A stretch of DNA of 64,000 nucleotides from Myxococcales bacterium. GTDB lineage: Bacteria > Myxococcota_A > UBA9042 > UBA3505. Both the position numbers and the translations under genes were made by a program. A model generated the notes under the pieces. The model was not told the origin of the DNA. It made no database searches and was given only the letters and a program-made list of their open reading frames with translations. This document shows, piece after piece, positions 50,067 to 59,120 of this stretch. The stretch spans positions 1 to 64,000 of the forward strand of contig PBVT01000085.1 in assembly GCA_002728755.1 (NCBI GenBank). Direction: 5' to 3'. Every line of letters begins with the position of its first letter. Positions within the stretch are counted from its first letter, which is position 1.

Positions 50067-50977
50067 AAGTGCCGCAGATCTCATATTTCCTGGGGGAATT
50101 GCGTCGAAATCTGCGCCGGCAGCCCATGTTGGTGATCACCAGCATTGCGTCGGTGGCTGTGAGCTTTCTTCTTGTCGGCTTTTTTGGGGGGATCTGGCTT
50201 GAGGCAGATAAACGTCTCGAAACATTCGGCAGTCAGGTTCACGTAACGATCTTACTGAACCAGGGAAGTAATAATAAGGCAGTTATGGACGCTGTCGAAG
50301 AGACCTTTGGTGTACGCGGTCGATTCTACGATTCGAAACAGGACCTTGAGCACAACACGAAGTTGCTGAAGGAGTTTCTGGGAAAAAAACGGGCAAAATT
50401 CTTAGAAGATCTGATCCCCAGGCGTCCTAAAATTGAGATTGTGCTGCCTCCGAAGGATCGAAAGAAGGTCAAGGTTGAGCACTATATAAAGGACTTCAAA
50501 AAGAAGACGGATGAATTAGAAGAGATCGATGGAGTATTCAGCGTCCTAACCGGGGGGCAGAATGTTCAACTAGCGTACGCACTAGTCGGTGCTATCCAGT
50601 GGTTTGGTGCGCTATTATCAGTGTTGATCCTTGTGGTTTCACTCTTCTTCATCTTTTCGACGATCCGTTTATCGGTACACGCTCGTAAAGAAGAAATTGC
50701 CATTCGCCAACTCATGGGGGCGAGCCCAGGGTTTATCTCGATGCCATTCTATCTGGAAGGAATCGTTGTAGGCGCTCTTGGTGGTCTTGTAGCGTTCATC
50801 GTCCTTGCAATTCTGGTGGATCGATTCAACACGCAAATGCTCGACACCATGGGTCTGCAACAGTCTTTAGAGTTCTTGTCGATGAAGCTCGGAGCGCTGT
50901 TTCTGACCATGGGTGTGGCGATTGGTCTGGCAGGCTCTGCTTTGGCCGTGGGTCGGTATCTGAAGCTGAATAGGTGA
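50063..50977 (+). CDS. ftsX: Cell division permease FtsX
   Basis: FLGELRRNLRRQPMLVITSIASVAVSFLLVGFFGG; RKEEIAIRQLMGASPGFISMPFYLEGIVVGALGG. Confidence 0.9.
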   Translation: MKVPQISYFLGELRRNLRRQPMLVITSIASVAVSFLLVGFFGGIWLEADKRLETFGSQVHVTILLNQGSNNKAVMDAVEETFGVRGRFYDSKQDLEHNTKLLKEFLGKKRAKFLEDLIPRRPKIEIVLPPKDRKKVKVEHYIKDFKKKTDELEEIDGVFSVLTGGQNVQLAYALVGAIQWFGALLSVLILVVSLFFIFSTIRLSVHARKEEIAIRQLMGASPGFISMPFYLEGIVVGALGGLVAFIVLAILVDRFNTQMLDTMGLQQSLEFLSMKLGALFLTMGVAIGLAGSALAVGRYLKLNR

Positions 50978-52086
50978 ATCGGTTGCGTGCATTTCGGAAC
51001 ACAGTTCTCCTCATCTTTCTTGGTGTTCCCGTTCTTTGGGTCTCGGCCGACGAGAAGATGCCCGAAAAGAACGCGGACGCAACGGTGGAGCGTGTAAAGG
51101 AGAAACATACTCTGCTTTTGACTCTGGAAGAGCTGGAGCGGAAACAGGCAGAAAACGAGCATAAACAACGCTTTCTGGAGAAGGATATTCGCCGAATTGA
51201 GGAGCGTCTTGAGCAATTTGAGGGAATGATCGAGAAGCACTCGGCTCGACTTGAGGAGTCCCGGTCCCAGGTGCGAAATATTCTGGAGAGTGTAGCGATC
51301 ATTCGGATGCGCACACCCATTGATGCGCTACTGTCTGGACGAGAGCTTCACAATAATGTTCGTGTGCGAGAGCTCCTATCCCACGTCATGGGTCGAGTAC
51401 AGCTTCGGTGCCGGGCGGATTCGGATAGAGAGCTTGCCCTTACGGAGCTCCGAGAGGGCTTTGGCCGTGTCGAAGATCAGCTTGGAGACAAGCGTCTCCA
51501 GCTTACACAGGCGATCGAAATAGCCGAGCAAATGCGTGAAGGTCTTGATCGACGTCTTAAGGAGATCAATACACACCCAGACAAGAGCAACGCGGCCGCA
51601 TGGTATAGTCCGGAATACAGTAAACTTCGGAAGGAAATTAAGACGATGGAGGCCTGGCGAGGGGCCAAAGCCTTTGTCAGTCAGAAGGGGAAACTGAAGT
51701 GGCCAGTCGTTCCGGTGCGAATCGAGAGGAAGTTTGGCGAAAGTGAGAAAGTAGGGAAAACCCGTCTTACGCATCGGGGGGTTGTATTACGAATCGCGGA
51801 GAGTATTGCGCGCGAGGGCCGGAGTGTCCGATCGGTTTACCATGGCCGTGTGGTATTTGCGGACACCCTTCCAGGCTATGGAAAAATGGTTGTCATCGAC
51901 CACGGCGATGGACATCACGGTGTCTATGCCGGATTTGATGAATTGCGAACAAAGAAGAATGTGGTCGTCGCTCCTAGAGAGCGAATCGGTTTCTTTCGGC
52001 CAAAACGAAGGGCGCCTTCGTTCGTGTTCGAACTATTGGAGCACGGGAACCCCTTGGATCCCGCCCGCTGGTTTACGAACTACTGA
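50974..52086 (+). CDS. EnvC-like coiled-coil protein with degenerate LytM/M23 domain
   Basis: N-terminal coiled coil; C-terminal GRVVFADTLPGYGKMVVIDHGDGHHGVYAGF; GTG start overlapping the ftsX stop. Confidence 0.8.
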   Translation: MNRLRAFRNTVLLIFLGVPVLWVSADEKMPEKNADATVERVKEKHTLLLTLEELERKQAENEHKQRFLEKDIRRIEERLEQFEGMIEKHSARLEESRSQVRNILESVAIIRMRTPIDALLSGRELHNNVRVRELLSHVMGRVQLRCRADSDRELALTELREGFGRVEDQLGDKRLQLTQAIEIAEQMREGLDRRLKEINTHPDKSNAAAWYSPEYSKLRKEIKTMEAWRGAKAFVSQKGKLKWPVVPVRIERKFGESEKVGKTRLTHRGVVLRIAESIAREGRSVRSVYHGRVVFADTLPGYGKMVVIDHGDGHHGVYAGFDELRTKKNVVVAPRERIGFFRPKRRAPSFVFELLEHGNPLDPARWFTNY

Positions 52087-52100
52087 GAACAGGAAACGAC

Positions 52101-52409
52101 CTAGTTCTCCGACTCGTCATCTGAGGTCTCGACAGGCTCTTCGACCGGCTCTTCGGCGACTTCACTATGTGGTGTCAGGACCAGATGACGAAAGACGCCA
52201 AATCCGGCGCTTGTATTGTCCACGGAGTCGATTTCATTCAGCTCCGTATGCATGACTTTTCGTTGACCTGGGTGTACACCCAGCACTCGTACGGAACGAC
52301 CGGTTTCGTCGACATAACGGGCGATCCGCTGCGCGGCTTTTTCCAGGTTCGCTTGTGTTGTCTCGTCAATCATGGGTTCTTCCTTACCTACAGTTGGCCG
52401 TTCGAGCAA
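52101..52409 (-). CDS. Small stand-alone R3H-domain protein (Jag/KhpB C-terminal-like)
   Basis: ANLEKAAQRIARYVDETGRSVRVLGVHPGQRKVMHTELNEIDSVDNTSAGFGVFRHLVL; located directly downstream of yidC. Confidence 0.65.
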   Translation of the reverse strand: MLERPTVGKEEPMIDETTQANLEKAAQRIARYVDETGRSVRVLGVHPGQRKVMHTELNEIDSVDNTSAGFGVFRHLVLTPHSEVAEEPVEEPVETSDDESEN

Positions 52410-52418
52410 GCTCTACCG

Positions 52419-55154
52419 TCACGTAGCTTCCGTAGTCTTTTTCTTGGGCTCGGGTTTGGTCAGGCCGCCCTTCTTATAGATGTATGACTGTTGTGCGATG
52501 GACAGCGCGCTGTTCACTAGAATGTAGTAGACGAGACCGCTGGGCAGGAACAACATCATGAACGTGAACATCACGGGCAGACCATACATCAACATCTTAT
52601 TCTGGCTCATGGTTGCCGAGCTCAGTCGTTGTTGGAGCAACATGATGACACCGAGCAGTACCGGTAAGAGAAAGAACGGGTCTGGTTCCGAGAGATCTTT
52701 GATCCAGAGGAAAAGATCAGCCTGATACAGGCTCGGAGCAGCGTAGATGGTTCGATACAGGGCGAAATAGATGGGTAGCTGAATCAGCATGGGTAGACAC
52801 CCTCCAAGAGGGTTCACCTTATTTCGCTTATAGAGGTCCATCATCGCTTTATTCAGCTTCTGGCGGTCTTCCTTATAGCGTTCCTTCAGTTCATCCATTT
52901 TGGGCTTGAGCCGCTGCATCTCACGCATGGAGACGTAGGACTTGTATGTCCAATAAAGAAGAAGGAGCTTTACGGATACCGTCAAGAGAAGGATCGCGAT
53001 CGCCCAGTTGGGGACTAACTTATAGAAGAACTCCATCAGCCAGAGCAGTGGTTTACACAAGGGGGTAAACCAACCGAAATCGAGGGAGTCCACCAGATCA
53101 TGACCCGCAGCGCTAAGGGCTCCGATATCTTTGGGGCCCGCGAAGATGAAATGATGTTGATCTCCCTTAAGGAGGTTGGACATCATCTTAACCCGGGAGT
53201 CATCGTCCAGGTCCGTAGCCAGCTCTGCGAGCTCCTTGGACGGGTTGAAAGGGTTGAGTCCCAGGTCCACCATTGCCGACTCGTAGTCTCCAGGTGCACA
53301 TACGCCTTCAATGCATTGGAGGTAGCCGTAGCAGGAGCTTTCACACGGACTTCCGATGCTTCCAGAAGAGGCTCCCTCGATAAGACGAGGTGCCACGTAG
53401 GAGGGACGAACTCCTTTGGAGCTGACAGCGATCGGTTCGAGGGAAAGTAGCTTGGCTACTTCAATCGAACGGTCTTTTCTATTTCTACCGTATTGGTCTT
53501 TCTGTGGGATCGAACGAAGCTCACAGCTTGGTAAAAGATCGTGGGAGCTCACCTCGGGAACCATCGCCATAAGGAAATATTGGCGTTCGATTCCGGCCCA
53601 ACGAGCGAAATCGTGGGGGCGTTTGGCTTTTACCTTTCCCTTTTTGATCCCACCGTCTGCACGGCAGCTCGACCGAAGAAAACGAACCACGGGGTTCATC
53701 ATACTTCTTGAACCGGCCTTGAAACCCCGGAAGCCATAGGCGATCAAATCTGTTTTTACTTTTACCTCGCCGGAACCCAACCAGATACTACGAGTGATAA
53801 GGTCGAGCCGATACATGGATTCCCCATGCCGATATAGGCGTTCCAGGTAGAAGTCGCTTGTATCGCGTTCGGGGTTGGGCCAAACCAATCGAACGATCTC
53901 GGGATTCTTCTCGAATGGCTTGGGAACAAAGCGGGGGTCTCGGGCAAAGGCATCCTGCACGGAGCCCTTAAACACGACGTCTACGGGTACATCTGCGAGA
54001 TCGGCCCCAACCTTTGGACGCGCAATATTGGCGGGCCATGACACCTTAAACCAGCCATCGTCGTCCAATGCGCCCAGGCGAATCTCCATTCCATCGGCCG
54101 GCATCTGTGTGGTTGGTGCCGGGTCGGTCTCCTCGGAGGGGGCGACCTCTTGAAAGAGATCGGCGACGGAAGAATTCGCTAACCGGAGCACGATGCGATC
54201 GCCGTTGCCCTCTGCGTTCTCGCTCGCATCTTCCCCTTGAATACCTTGATGACAGTTAGCGTCTGGTACCTGACCGACCTTGCGCCGACAGTAGATATTC
54301 TCTTTCTCCAATCGATCGTAATTGGATTTGGGATTTTCTCTCGGCAGGATTTTGACCAGCCATTGGGGTTGATCATTCTCCATACGCAGCTTGAATTGGG
54401 CCGTTGCGTTATGGCGAAGTACACGCGTTACCACAACTGGGTCCGCGCCTTTGTTATTATGTTTGACGATCAGTTTATCGATCTGGAATGGCCAGATTCG
54501 TGCCTGGCTTCCTACGGGTGCATTCGGAAATGGGGTCGTTACAAGATTGTAGAGACCATAGGGCTGTTCATATTGTTTCTTTCGCAGACGGATGTATTGG
54601 AACGAGCCATTAAACTCCGTTATGCATGTCTCCAGCTGCTTGGTCACCAGGGATTGGCAATACTCCGGTGTTGCACTCTGAGTGTTCCCGGTATCCGCGG
54701 ATGCACGGCCGTAAGAGAGCAGTAGTACGGGTATAAGCACTGCGAAAAGTCCGGCCCGAAGAATAGATGAGGTGGGTACACGGGATGGTGATGCCATCGA
54801 CGATTCCTCTACGTGAGATGTACAGCAGGTATGTTCAGGTACAGGGTCGTAGCCCATACCACCGCCCGGACGACATCTGCTAAGTCGTCGAACGGTCAGA
54901 AATAAGCCCTTGCAGCCTCCATGGTTTTTTAGCGCCTGCCGGGCATAGTCCGAGCAGCTTGGCTCGAACCGGCACGCAGGGCGTAGCCATGGGCTTATAA
55001 AGAGCCGATATATATTTACTACGAGGCCCAAAAGTGCGCCGAATAGGAAATCGATCCCCTTCAAGACTCTACGACATTGACGAAGGAAGAAGCTCAAGCC
55101 TCGTAAAGGCTGTGTTGAGTTCATAATCCGTCTGTTGGTAGGAGATGTCTTCAA
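52419..55154 (-). CDS. yidC: YidD-YidC in-frame fusion: membrane insertion efficiency factor plus membrane protein insertase
   Basis: N-terminal IYRLFISPWLRPACRFEPSCSDYARQALKNHGGCKG...GYDPVPEHTC (YidD), continuous with a signal anchor, periplasmic domain and LTVSVKLLLLYWTYKSYVSMREMQRLKPKMDELKERYK...GGCLPMLIQLPIYFALYRTI (YidC). Confidence 0.9.
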   Translation of the reverse strand: MKTSPTNRRIMNSTQPLRGLSFFLRQCRRVLKGIDFLFGALLGLVVNIYRLFISPWLRPACRFEPSCSDYARQALKNHGGCKGLFLTVRRLSRCRPGGGMGYDPVPEHTCCTSHVEESSMASPSRVPTSSILRAGLFAVLIPVLLLSYGRASADTGNTQSATPEYCQSLVTKQLETCITEFNGSFQYIRLRKKQYEQPYGLYNLVTTPFPNAPVGSQARIWPFQIDKLIVKHNNKGADPVVVTRVLRHNATAQFKLRMENDQPQWLVKILPRENPKSNYDRLEKENIYCRRKVGQVPDANCHQGIQGEDASENAEGNGDRIVLRLANSSVADLFQEVAPSEETDPAPTTQMPADGMEIRLGALDDDGWFKVSWPANIARPKVGADLADVPVDVVFKGSVQDAFARDPRFVPKPFEKNPEIVRLVWPNPERDTSDFYLERLYRHGESMYRLDLITRSIWLGSGEVKVKTDLIAYGFRGFKAGSRSMMNPVVRFLRSSCRADGGIKKGKVKAKRPHDFARWAGIERQYFLMAMVPEVSSHDLLPSCELRSIPQKDQYGRNRKDRSIEVAKLLSLEPIAVSSKGVRPSYVAPRLIEGASSGSIGSPCESSCYGYLQCIEGVCAPGDYESAMVDLGLNPFNPSKELAELATDLDDDSRVKMMSNLLKGDQHHFIFAGPKDIGALSAAGHDLVDSLDFGWFTPLCKPLLWLMEFFYKLVPNWAIAILLLTVSVKLLLLYWTYKSYVSMREMQRLKPKMDELKERYKEDRQKLNKAMMDLYKRNKVNPLGGCLPMLIQLPIYFALYRTIYAAPSLYQADLFLWIKDLSEPDPFFLLPVLLGVIMLLQQRLSSATMSQNKMLMYGLPVMFTFMMLFLPSGLVYYILVNSALSIAQQSYIYKKGGLTKPEPKKKTTEAT

Positions 55155-55443
55155 AGGAGGCTTTCTTTTTCGCCATGATTACAAGATCAACATGGCGGGT
55201 GAAATGGGCTTGTCGCGTCCGAAAGGTTGTTCGTAACCAACGTTTAATCTGGTTACGACGGACAGCGTTGCCCACCTTCTTGCTAACGGTAATTCCGAGT
55301 CGGCTACGGTCCGTGCCAGGTTTCGCTTCGAAAAGAACAAAGTGGTCGGAAGAGACTCGCCTACCATTACGCATAACACGGGTAAAGTCAGTGGGACTCA
55401 GAAGCCGTGCTGCCTTCGGAAAGTCGTACCGAGGTACCGTCAC
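55069..55443 (-). CDS. rnpA: Ribonuclease P protein component
   Basis: [57 protein letters not shown]. Confidence 0.95.
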   Translation of the reverse strand: MTVPRYDFPKAARLLSPTDFTRVMRNGRRVSSDHFVLFEAKPGTDRSRLGITVSKKVGNAVRRNQIKRWLRTTFRTRQAHFTRHVDLVIMAKKKASFEDISYQQTDYELNTAFTRLELLPSSMS

Positions 55444-55589
55444 TTCTTAGGCGTCGTAACCGCGATGGACTTACGTCCCTTGCGACGACGGGCGTTCAAA
55501 ACGAGTCGACCCGCTTTGGTCCGCATGCGCACGAGAAATCCGTGAGTACGACGACGAGGTACATTATGTGGCTGGTATGTGCGTTTCAT
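55440..55589 (-). CDS. rpmH: 50S ribosomal protein L34
   Basis: Manual translation [49 protein letters not shown]; not in the ORF track because it is short. Confidence 0.97.
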   Translation of the reverse strand: MKRTYQPHNVPRRRTHGFLVRMRTKAGRLVLNARRRKGRKSIAVTTPKK

Positions 55590-55702
55590 TACGCCTCTCT
55601 CCCACAGTCAGGGCGCGTTTCTAGACCATATTTACCATAGGACTGTCAAGCCTCATCGTACAAAGGTCTAAGAATTACGGGGTCTGGACCTTGTTGGGGG
55701 CT

Positions 55703-56833
55703 CTATTCTTTATTCTGTAACTTCTCTTCACGAATGCGCAGTTGCGCTAGGTTTCCGTCCCGAATTGCCGTCCGAATTTCCGACATAAGCCGCTGAAAAT
55801 GTCGAAGGTTGTGGAATGTAAGGATTGTGTGTGCGAGGAGCTCTTTGGCTCGAATAAGGTGTGCGATATATGCCCGGCTGAAATGTTGGCAACAAAATCC
55901 ATCGCAGTTTTTGTCGAGGGGTTGGAGATCGGAGCGGAATTGGGAATTCCGTATATTCAGACGACCTTCGCCCGTATAGGCCGTGGACATTCGCGCGTTC
56001 CGTGTAGGGAGAACGCAATCCATCATATCCACCCCGCGCTCGACTGCTTCAATGATATCAATGGGTCGTCCTACACCCATTAGATAGCGAGGTTTTTCGA
56101 ATGGTAGTTTGTCGGACAGAACATCCAGAATACGTACGCGGTCGCTTTGCGATTCGCCGACAGACAGCCCCCCGATGGCATATCCAGGAAAATCCATCTC
56201 GATGAGTTCCTTCGCATGCTGTATGCGGAGATCTTCAAAGAGCCCACCCTGAATAATACCAAATAACGCTTGGCCTTTTGCGTTATGTGCCTGAATACAA
56301 CGGTCCGCCCAGGCAGTCGTTCGTTTCATTGACTTCTGGACGTCCGATTGACTGGCATCCGCCGGTGGACATTCGTCGAAGCACATGGCGATGTCACTAC
56401 CCAGACTCTGCTGGATCGCGATGGAGAGTTCTGGTGTCAGTCGATGTAGAGAGCCGTCGATATGGGATCGAAAATCCACACCGTCGTCGTCTACTTTTCG
56501 TAGGTTTGAAAGAGAGAAGACCTGAAAGCCCCCCGAATCTGTGAGAATTGGGCCCGGCCAGCCCATGAAGGAATGAAGGCCTCCGTGTTGGTCGATTATG
56601 TCGGTGCCAGGGCGGAGATAGAGGTGGTAGGTGTTACCAAGGCATATGGCCGATCCAGTGTTCCGGAGTTGTTCTGGGGTGAGCCCCTTCACGGTGCCCT
56701 GGGTGCCTACGGGCATGAACGCCGGTGTAGGGATGACGCCGTGTTGTGTCTTGAGGACACCCACACGAGCGTGATCGGCTCCTTCGGTTAAGACCTCGAA
56801 GGACACGGGTGTATTGGAAGTCATGGGTTGCAA
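55703..56833 (-). CDS. tgt: Queuine tRNA-ribosyltransferase
   Basis: LKTQHGVIPTPAFMPVGTQGTVKGLTPEQL, LTDSGGFQVFSLS, GGLSVGE, CVLPTRNARM. Confidence 0.95.
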   Translation of the reverse strand: MQPMTSNTPVSFEVLTEGADHARVGVLKTQHGVIPTPAFMPVGTQGTVKGLTPEQLRNTGSAICLGNTYHLYLRPGTDIIDQHGGLHSFMGWPGPILTDSGGFQVFSLSNLRKVDDDGVDFRSHIDGSLHRLTPELSIAIQQSLGSDIAMCFDECPPADASQSDVQKSMKRTTAWADRCIQAHNAKGQALFGIIQGGLFEDLRIQHAKELIEMDFPGYAIGGLSVGESQSDRVRILDVLSDKLPFEKPRYLMGVGRPIDIIEAVERGVDMMDCVLPTRNARMSTAYTGEGRLNIRNSQFRSDLQPLDKNCDGFCCQHFSRAYIAHLIRAKELLAHTILTFHNLRHFQRLMSEIRTAIRDGNLAQLRIREEKLQNKE

Positions 56834-57912
56834 CCCTCGGGGGGAATGAACATGGAGTCGCCGTAAGAGTAGAATCGATAGCCATGCATCACAGCTTCGG
56901 CATAGGCGTCAAGCAGGCGCTGCCGTCCCAGAAAGGCGGATACGAGCAATAGTAGAGAAGAACGGGGCAAGTGGAAGTTCGTGATGAGACCGTCCACGAT
57001 ACGGAACGTATGTCCCGGTATGATCACCAGATCCTCATCTACCGTTCCTTCGGCGAGGAGTGTGCCGGGTGCTGCACGCAGTGCTGCTCCCTCCAGAGCT
57101 CGGACAGACGTTGTGCCGACGGCTATAATCGGCCGACCGGCCCTCTTTGCCTCGCGTATCTGGGCGGCAAAGTCCTCAGAGATCTTACAGGGCTCTGCCA
57201 GGACGCGGTGTTCTCGTATATCGTCCGTTCGAACGGGGAGAAACGTTCCGGGCCCCACATGGAGGGTAAGTCGGACGATATCCACTCCCTTATTGATGAG
57301 TCTACCCATAAGGTCGGGTGTAAAGTGAAGACCTGCCGTTGGGGCAGCCACTGCGCCGGGCTCGTCCGCGTATACTGTTTGGTATCGGGCGTTGTCTTCC
57401 GCGGTAGGACCGTCCGGTCGACGTATATAGGGGGGGAGAGGGATGGATGCCTGGTCCTGAAATATGGAGTCTATATTCGGTCGCGATAGAGACCGTAGAA
57501 CCACGCTTGTATCCGGTTCTCGTCGAACAAACTCCAACACATCCTCTCCGAGATGTAGTTTGATGCCCGGTCTTTTGAGGCGCCCACGTGCGAGGAACCT
57601 CCCTTCTGCGGGATCCGCTTTTGTCGGTTCGGGAATACGGAGAAGCTCGATCTGCCCGCCGCTTTCCTTCCGGGCGTAGGCCCTGGCCGGTACGACTCGC
57701 GTATCGTTGACTACCAGTACGGCGTTTGGGGGAATGCTGTCGGCGAGATCAGAGAAGGTGCCGTGGCGTATATCTCCGGTACGTGGGACTTGCAGCAATC
57801 GGGATGCATCTCGATGTTCCGACGGGCATTGTGCGATGAGCTCGTCAGGCAGATCGTAGTCGTAGGCGTCGAGTGTGTACTCGAAGGGCTGTTGTGTTTC
57901 GGGAGGTACCAT
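56821..57912 (-). CDS. queA: S-adenosylmethionine:tRNA ribosyltransferase-isomerase
   Basis: YDLPDELIAQCPSEHRDASRLL, VNDTRVVPAR, AAPTAGLHFTPDLM, LTLHVGPGTFLPV. Confidence 0.95.
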   Translation of the reverse strand: MVPPETQQPFEYTLDAYDYDLPDELIAQCPSEHRDASRLLQVPRTGDIRHGTFSDLADSIPPNAVLVVNDTRVVPARAYARKESGGQIELLRIPEPTKADPAEGRFLARGRLKRPGIKLHLGEDVLEFVRREPDTSVVLRSLSRPNIDSIFQDQASIPLPPYIRRPDGPTAEDNARYQTVYADEPGAVAAPTAGLHFTPDLMGRLINKGVDIVRLTLHVGPGTFLPVRTDDIREHRVLAEPCKISEDFAAQIREAKRAGRPIIAVGTTSVRALEGAALRAAPGTLLAEGTVDEDLVIIPGHTFRIVDGLITNFHLPRSSLLLLVSAFLGRQRLLDAYAEAVMHGYRFYSYGDSMFIPPEGCNP

Positions 57913-58949
57913 CAGTTGTTTTCGGCCAATGATACCTGGTTTCCACCGGCCTTTTTGGCGGTGTACATGGCCCGGTCGGCACGGTTGAGTAGATTTTTCC
58001 CGTCTTCAATACCTTTCAATGAGGCATGTACGCCCGCACTTACCGACGTTCGGATGGTGTTGCCGTCACTTTCTACGGGAGTATTATTCACATCATTACA
58101 TATTCGATTGGCTACCTGGAGCGCCCCGTCGGAATCGGTGCTGGGCAGTAGAATCACAAATTCATCGCCGCCGTATCGAACCACCGTATCGACATCTCGA
58201 ACACATTCTCTACAGATGTCTGCAATACGGCGTAAGACGATATCCCCCGTATCGTGACCCCAGGTGTCATTTATCGACTTAAATTTATCCACGTCGATGA
58301 GGATGAGCGCTACATTATCCTCGTATCGAGTAGCTCGCTCCAGCTCGGCTGGGAGGCGTTTCGCTAGATATTGGCGATTATAACACTTCGTTAGATTGTC
58401 TGTGACAGCGAGCCGATAAAGGCGTGCGTTCTCTATATCTTTCACCACGGACGCTGCGACCAGGGAGAGTAGATCCCGGTCAGCGTCGTTGAATCGACTC
58501 TCTAATGACGCGGTTACTGTGATCACACCGATGATAGACTCGCGGGTCTGCAGGGGAACACAGATCATGCTCTGAATATCGGTCGTCTGATTCGGGAGAT
58601 CTTTGAACCGCTCGTCTGCATGGGCATCGCCCAGAACAACGGCCTCTCCCTCGTTAGCGACCCAGCCGGCGACCCCCTCTCCGGTGGAAAAGGATAGCTT
58701 CTTGGATTCTTCCGGCGGAAGACCATGGCTTGCACGGCATAATAAGGCCGAATGCGTTTCGTCGAACAGCATAACAGAGGCTGTGTCTGCCGCTACGAGC
58801 GAGCAAATCCTCTCTGCGATCTTCTCCAGAACACTTTCCAGCGTCGCGTTTTCATTCAACTGCTGCGTGATCTCAAACAAGACCGACAGCACGGTGCGTT
58901 CTCTGGGGTTACTGTCCGACAAAGTACGTCCTTGGAAATTCGAAGGCAT
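57912..58949 (-). CDS. GAF-GGDEF diguanylate cyclase
   Basis: GAF domain; DVDKFKSINDTWGHDTGD; RDVDTVVRYGGDEFVILLP. Confidence 0.9.
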   Translation of the reverse strand: MPSNFQGRTLSDSNPRERTVLSVLFEITQQLNENATLESVLEKIAERICSLVAADTASVMLFDETHSALLCRASHGLPPEESKKLSFSTGEGVAGWVANEGEAVVLGDAHADERFKDLPNQTTDIQSMICVPLQTRESIIGVITVTASLESRFNDADRDLLSLVAASVVKDIENARLYRLAVTDNLTKCYNRQYLAKRLPAELERATRYEDNVALILIDVDKFKSINDTWGHDTGDIVLRRIADICRECVRDVDTVVRYGGDEFVILLPSTDSDGALQVANRICNDVNNTPVESDGNTIRTSVSAGVHASLKGIEDGKNLLNRADRAMYTAKKAGGNQVSLAENN

Positions 58950-59120
58950 CCATTACGAGTCGAGGCTCGGCCCATAGACCGGATTCATCGACTCGACGAT
59001 AGGGTTGAGGCCATACACGGGTCAAGCCATTTTCGTTGCATACCGACGGAATGTTTCTCCTTTGTAGATCGTTTCTTTCTGCGACCCGTCCAATAGCCTG
59101 TTCCCAATGAACCCAATCCG

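Noticed and set aside
50974-52086. Active M23 endopeptidase
   Set aside because: The HxH-type motif expected near the C-terminus is replaced by PSFVFEL; a degenerate EnvC-like activator is more likely.
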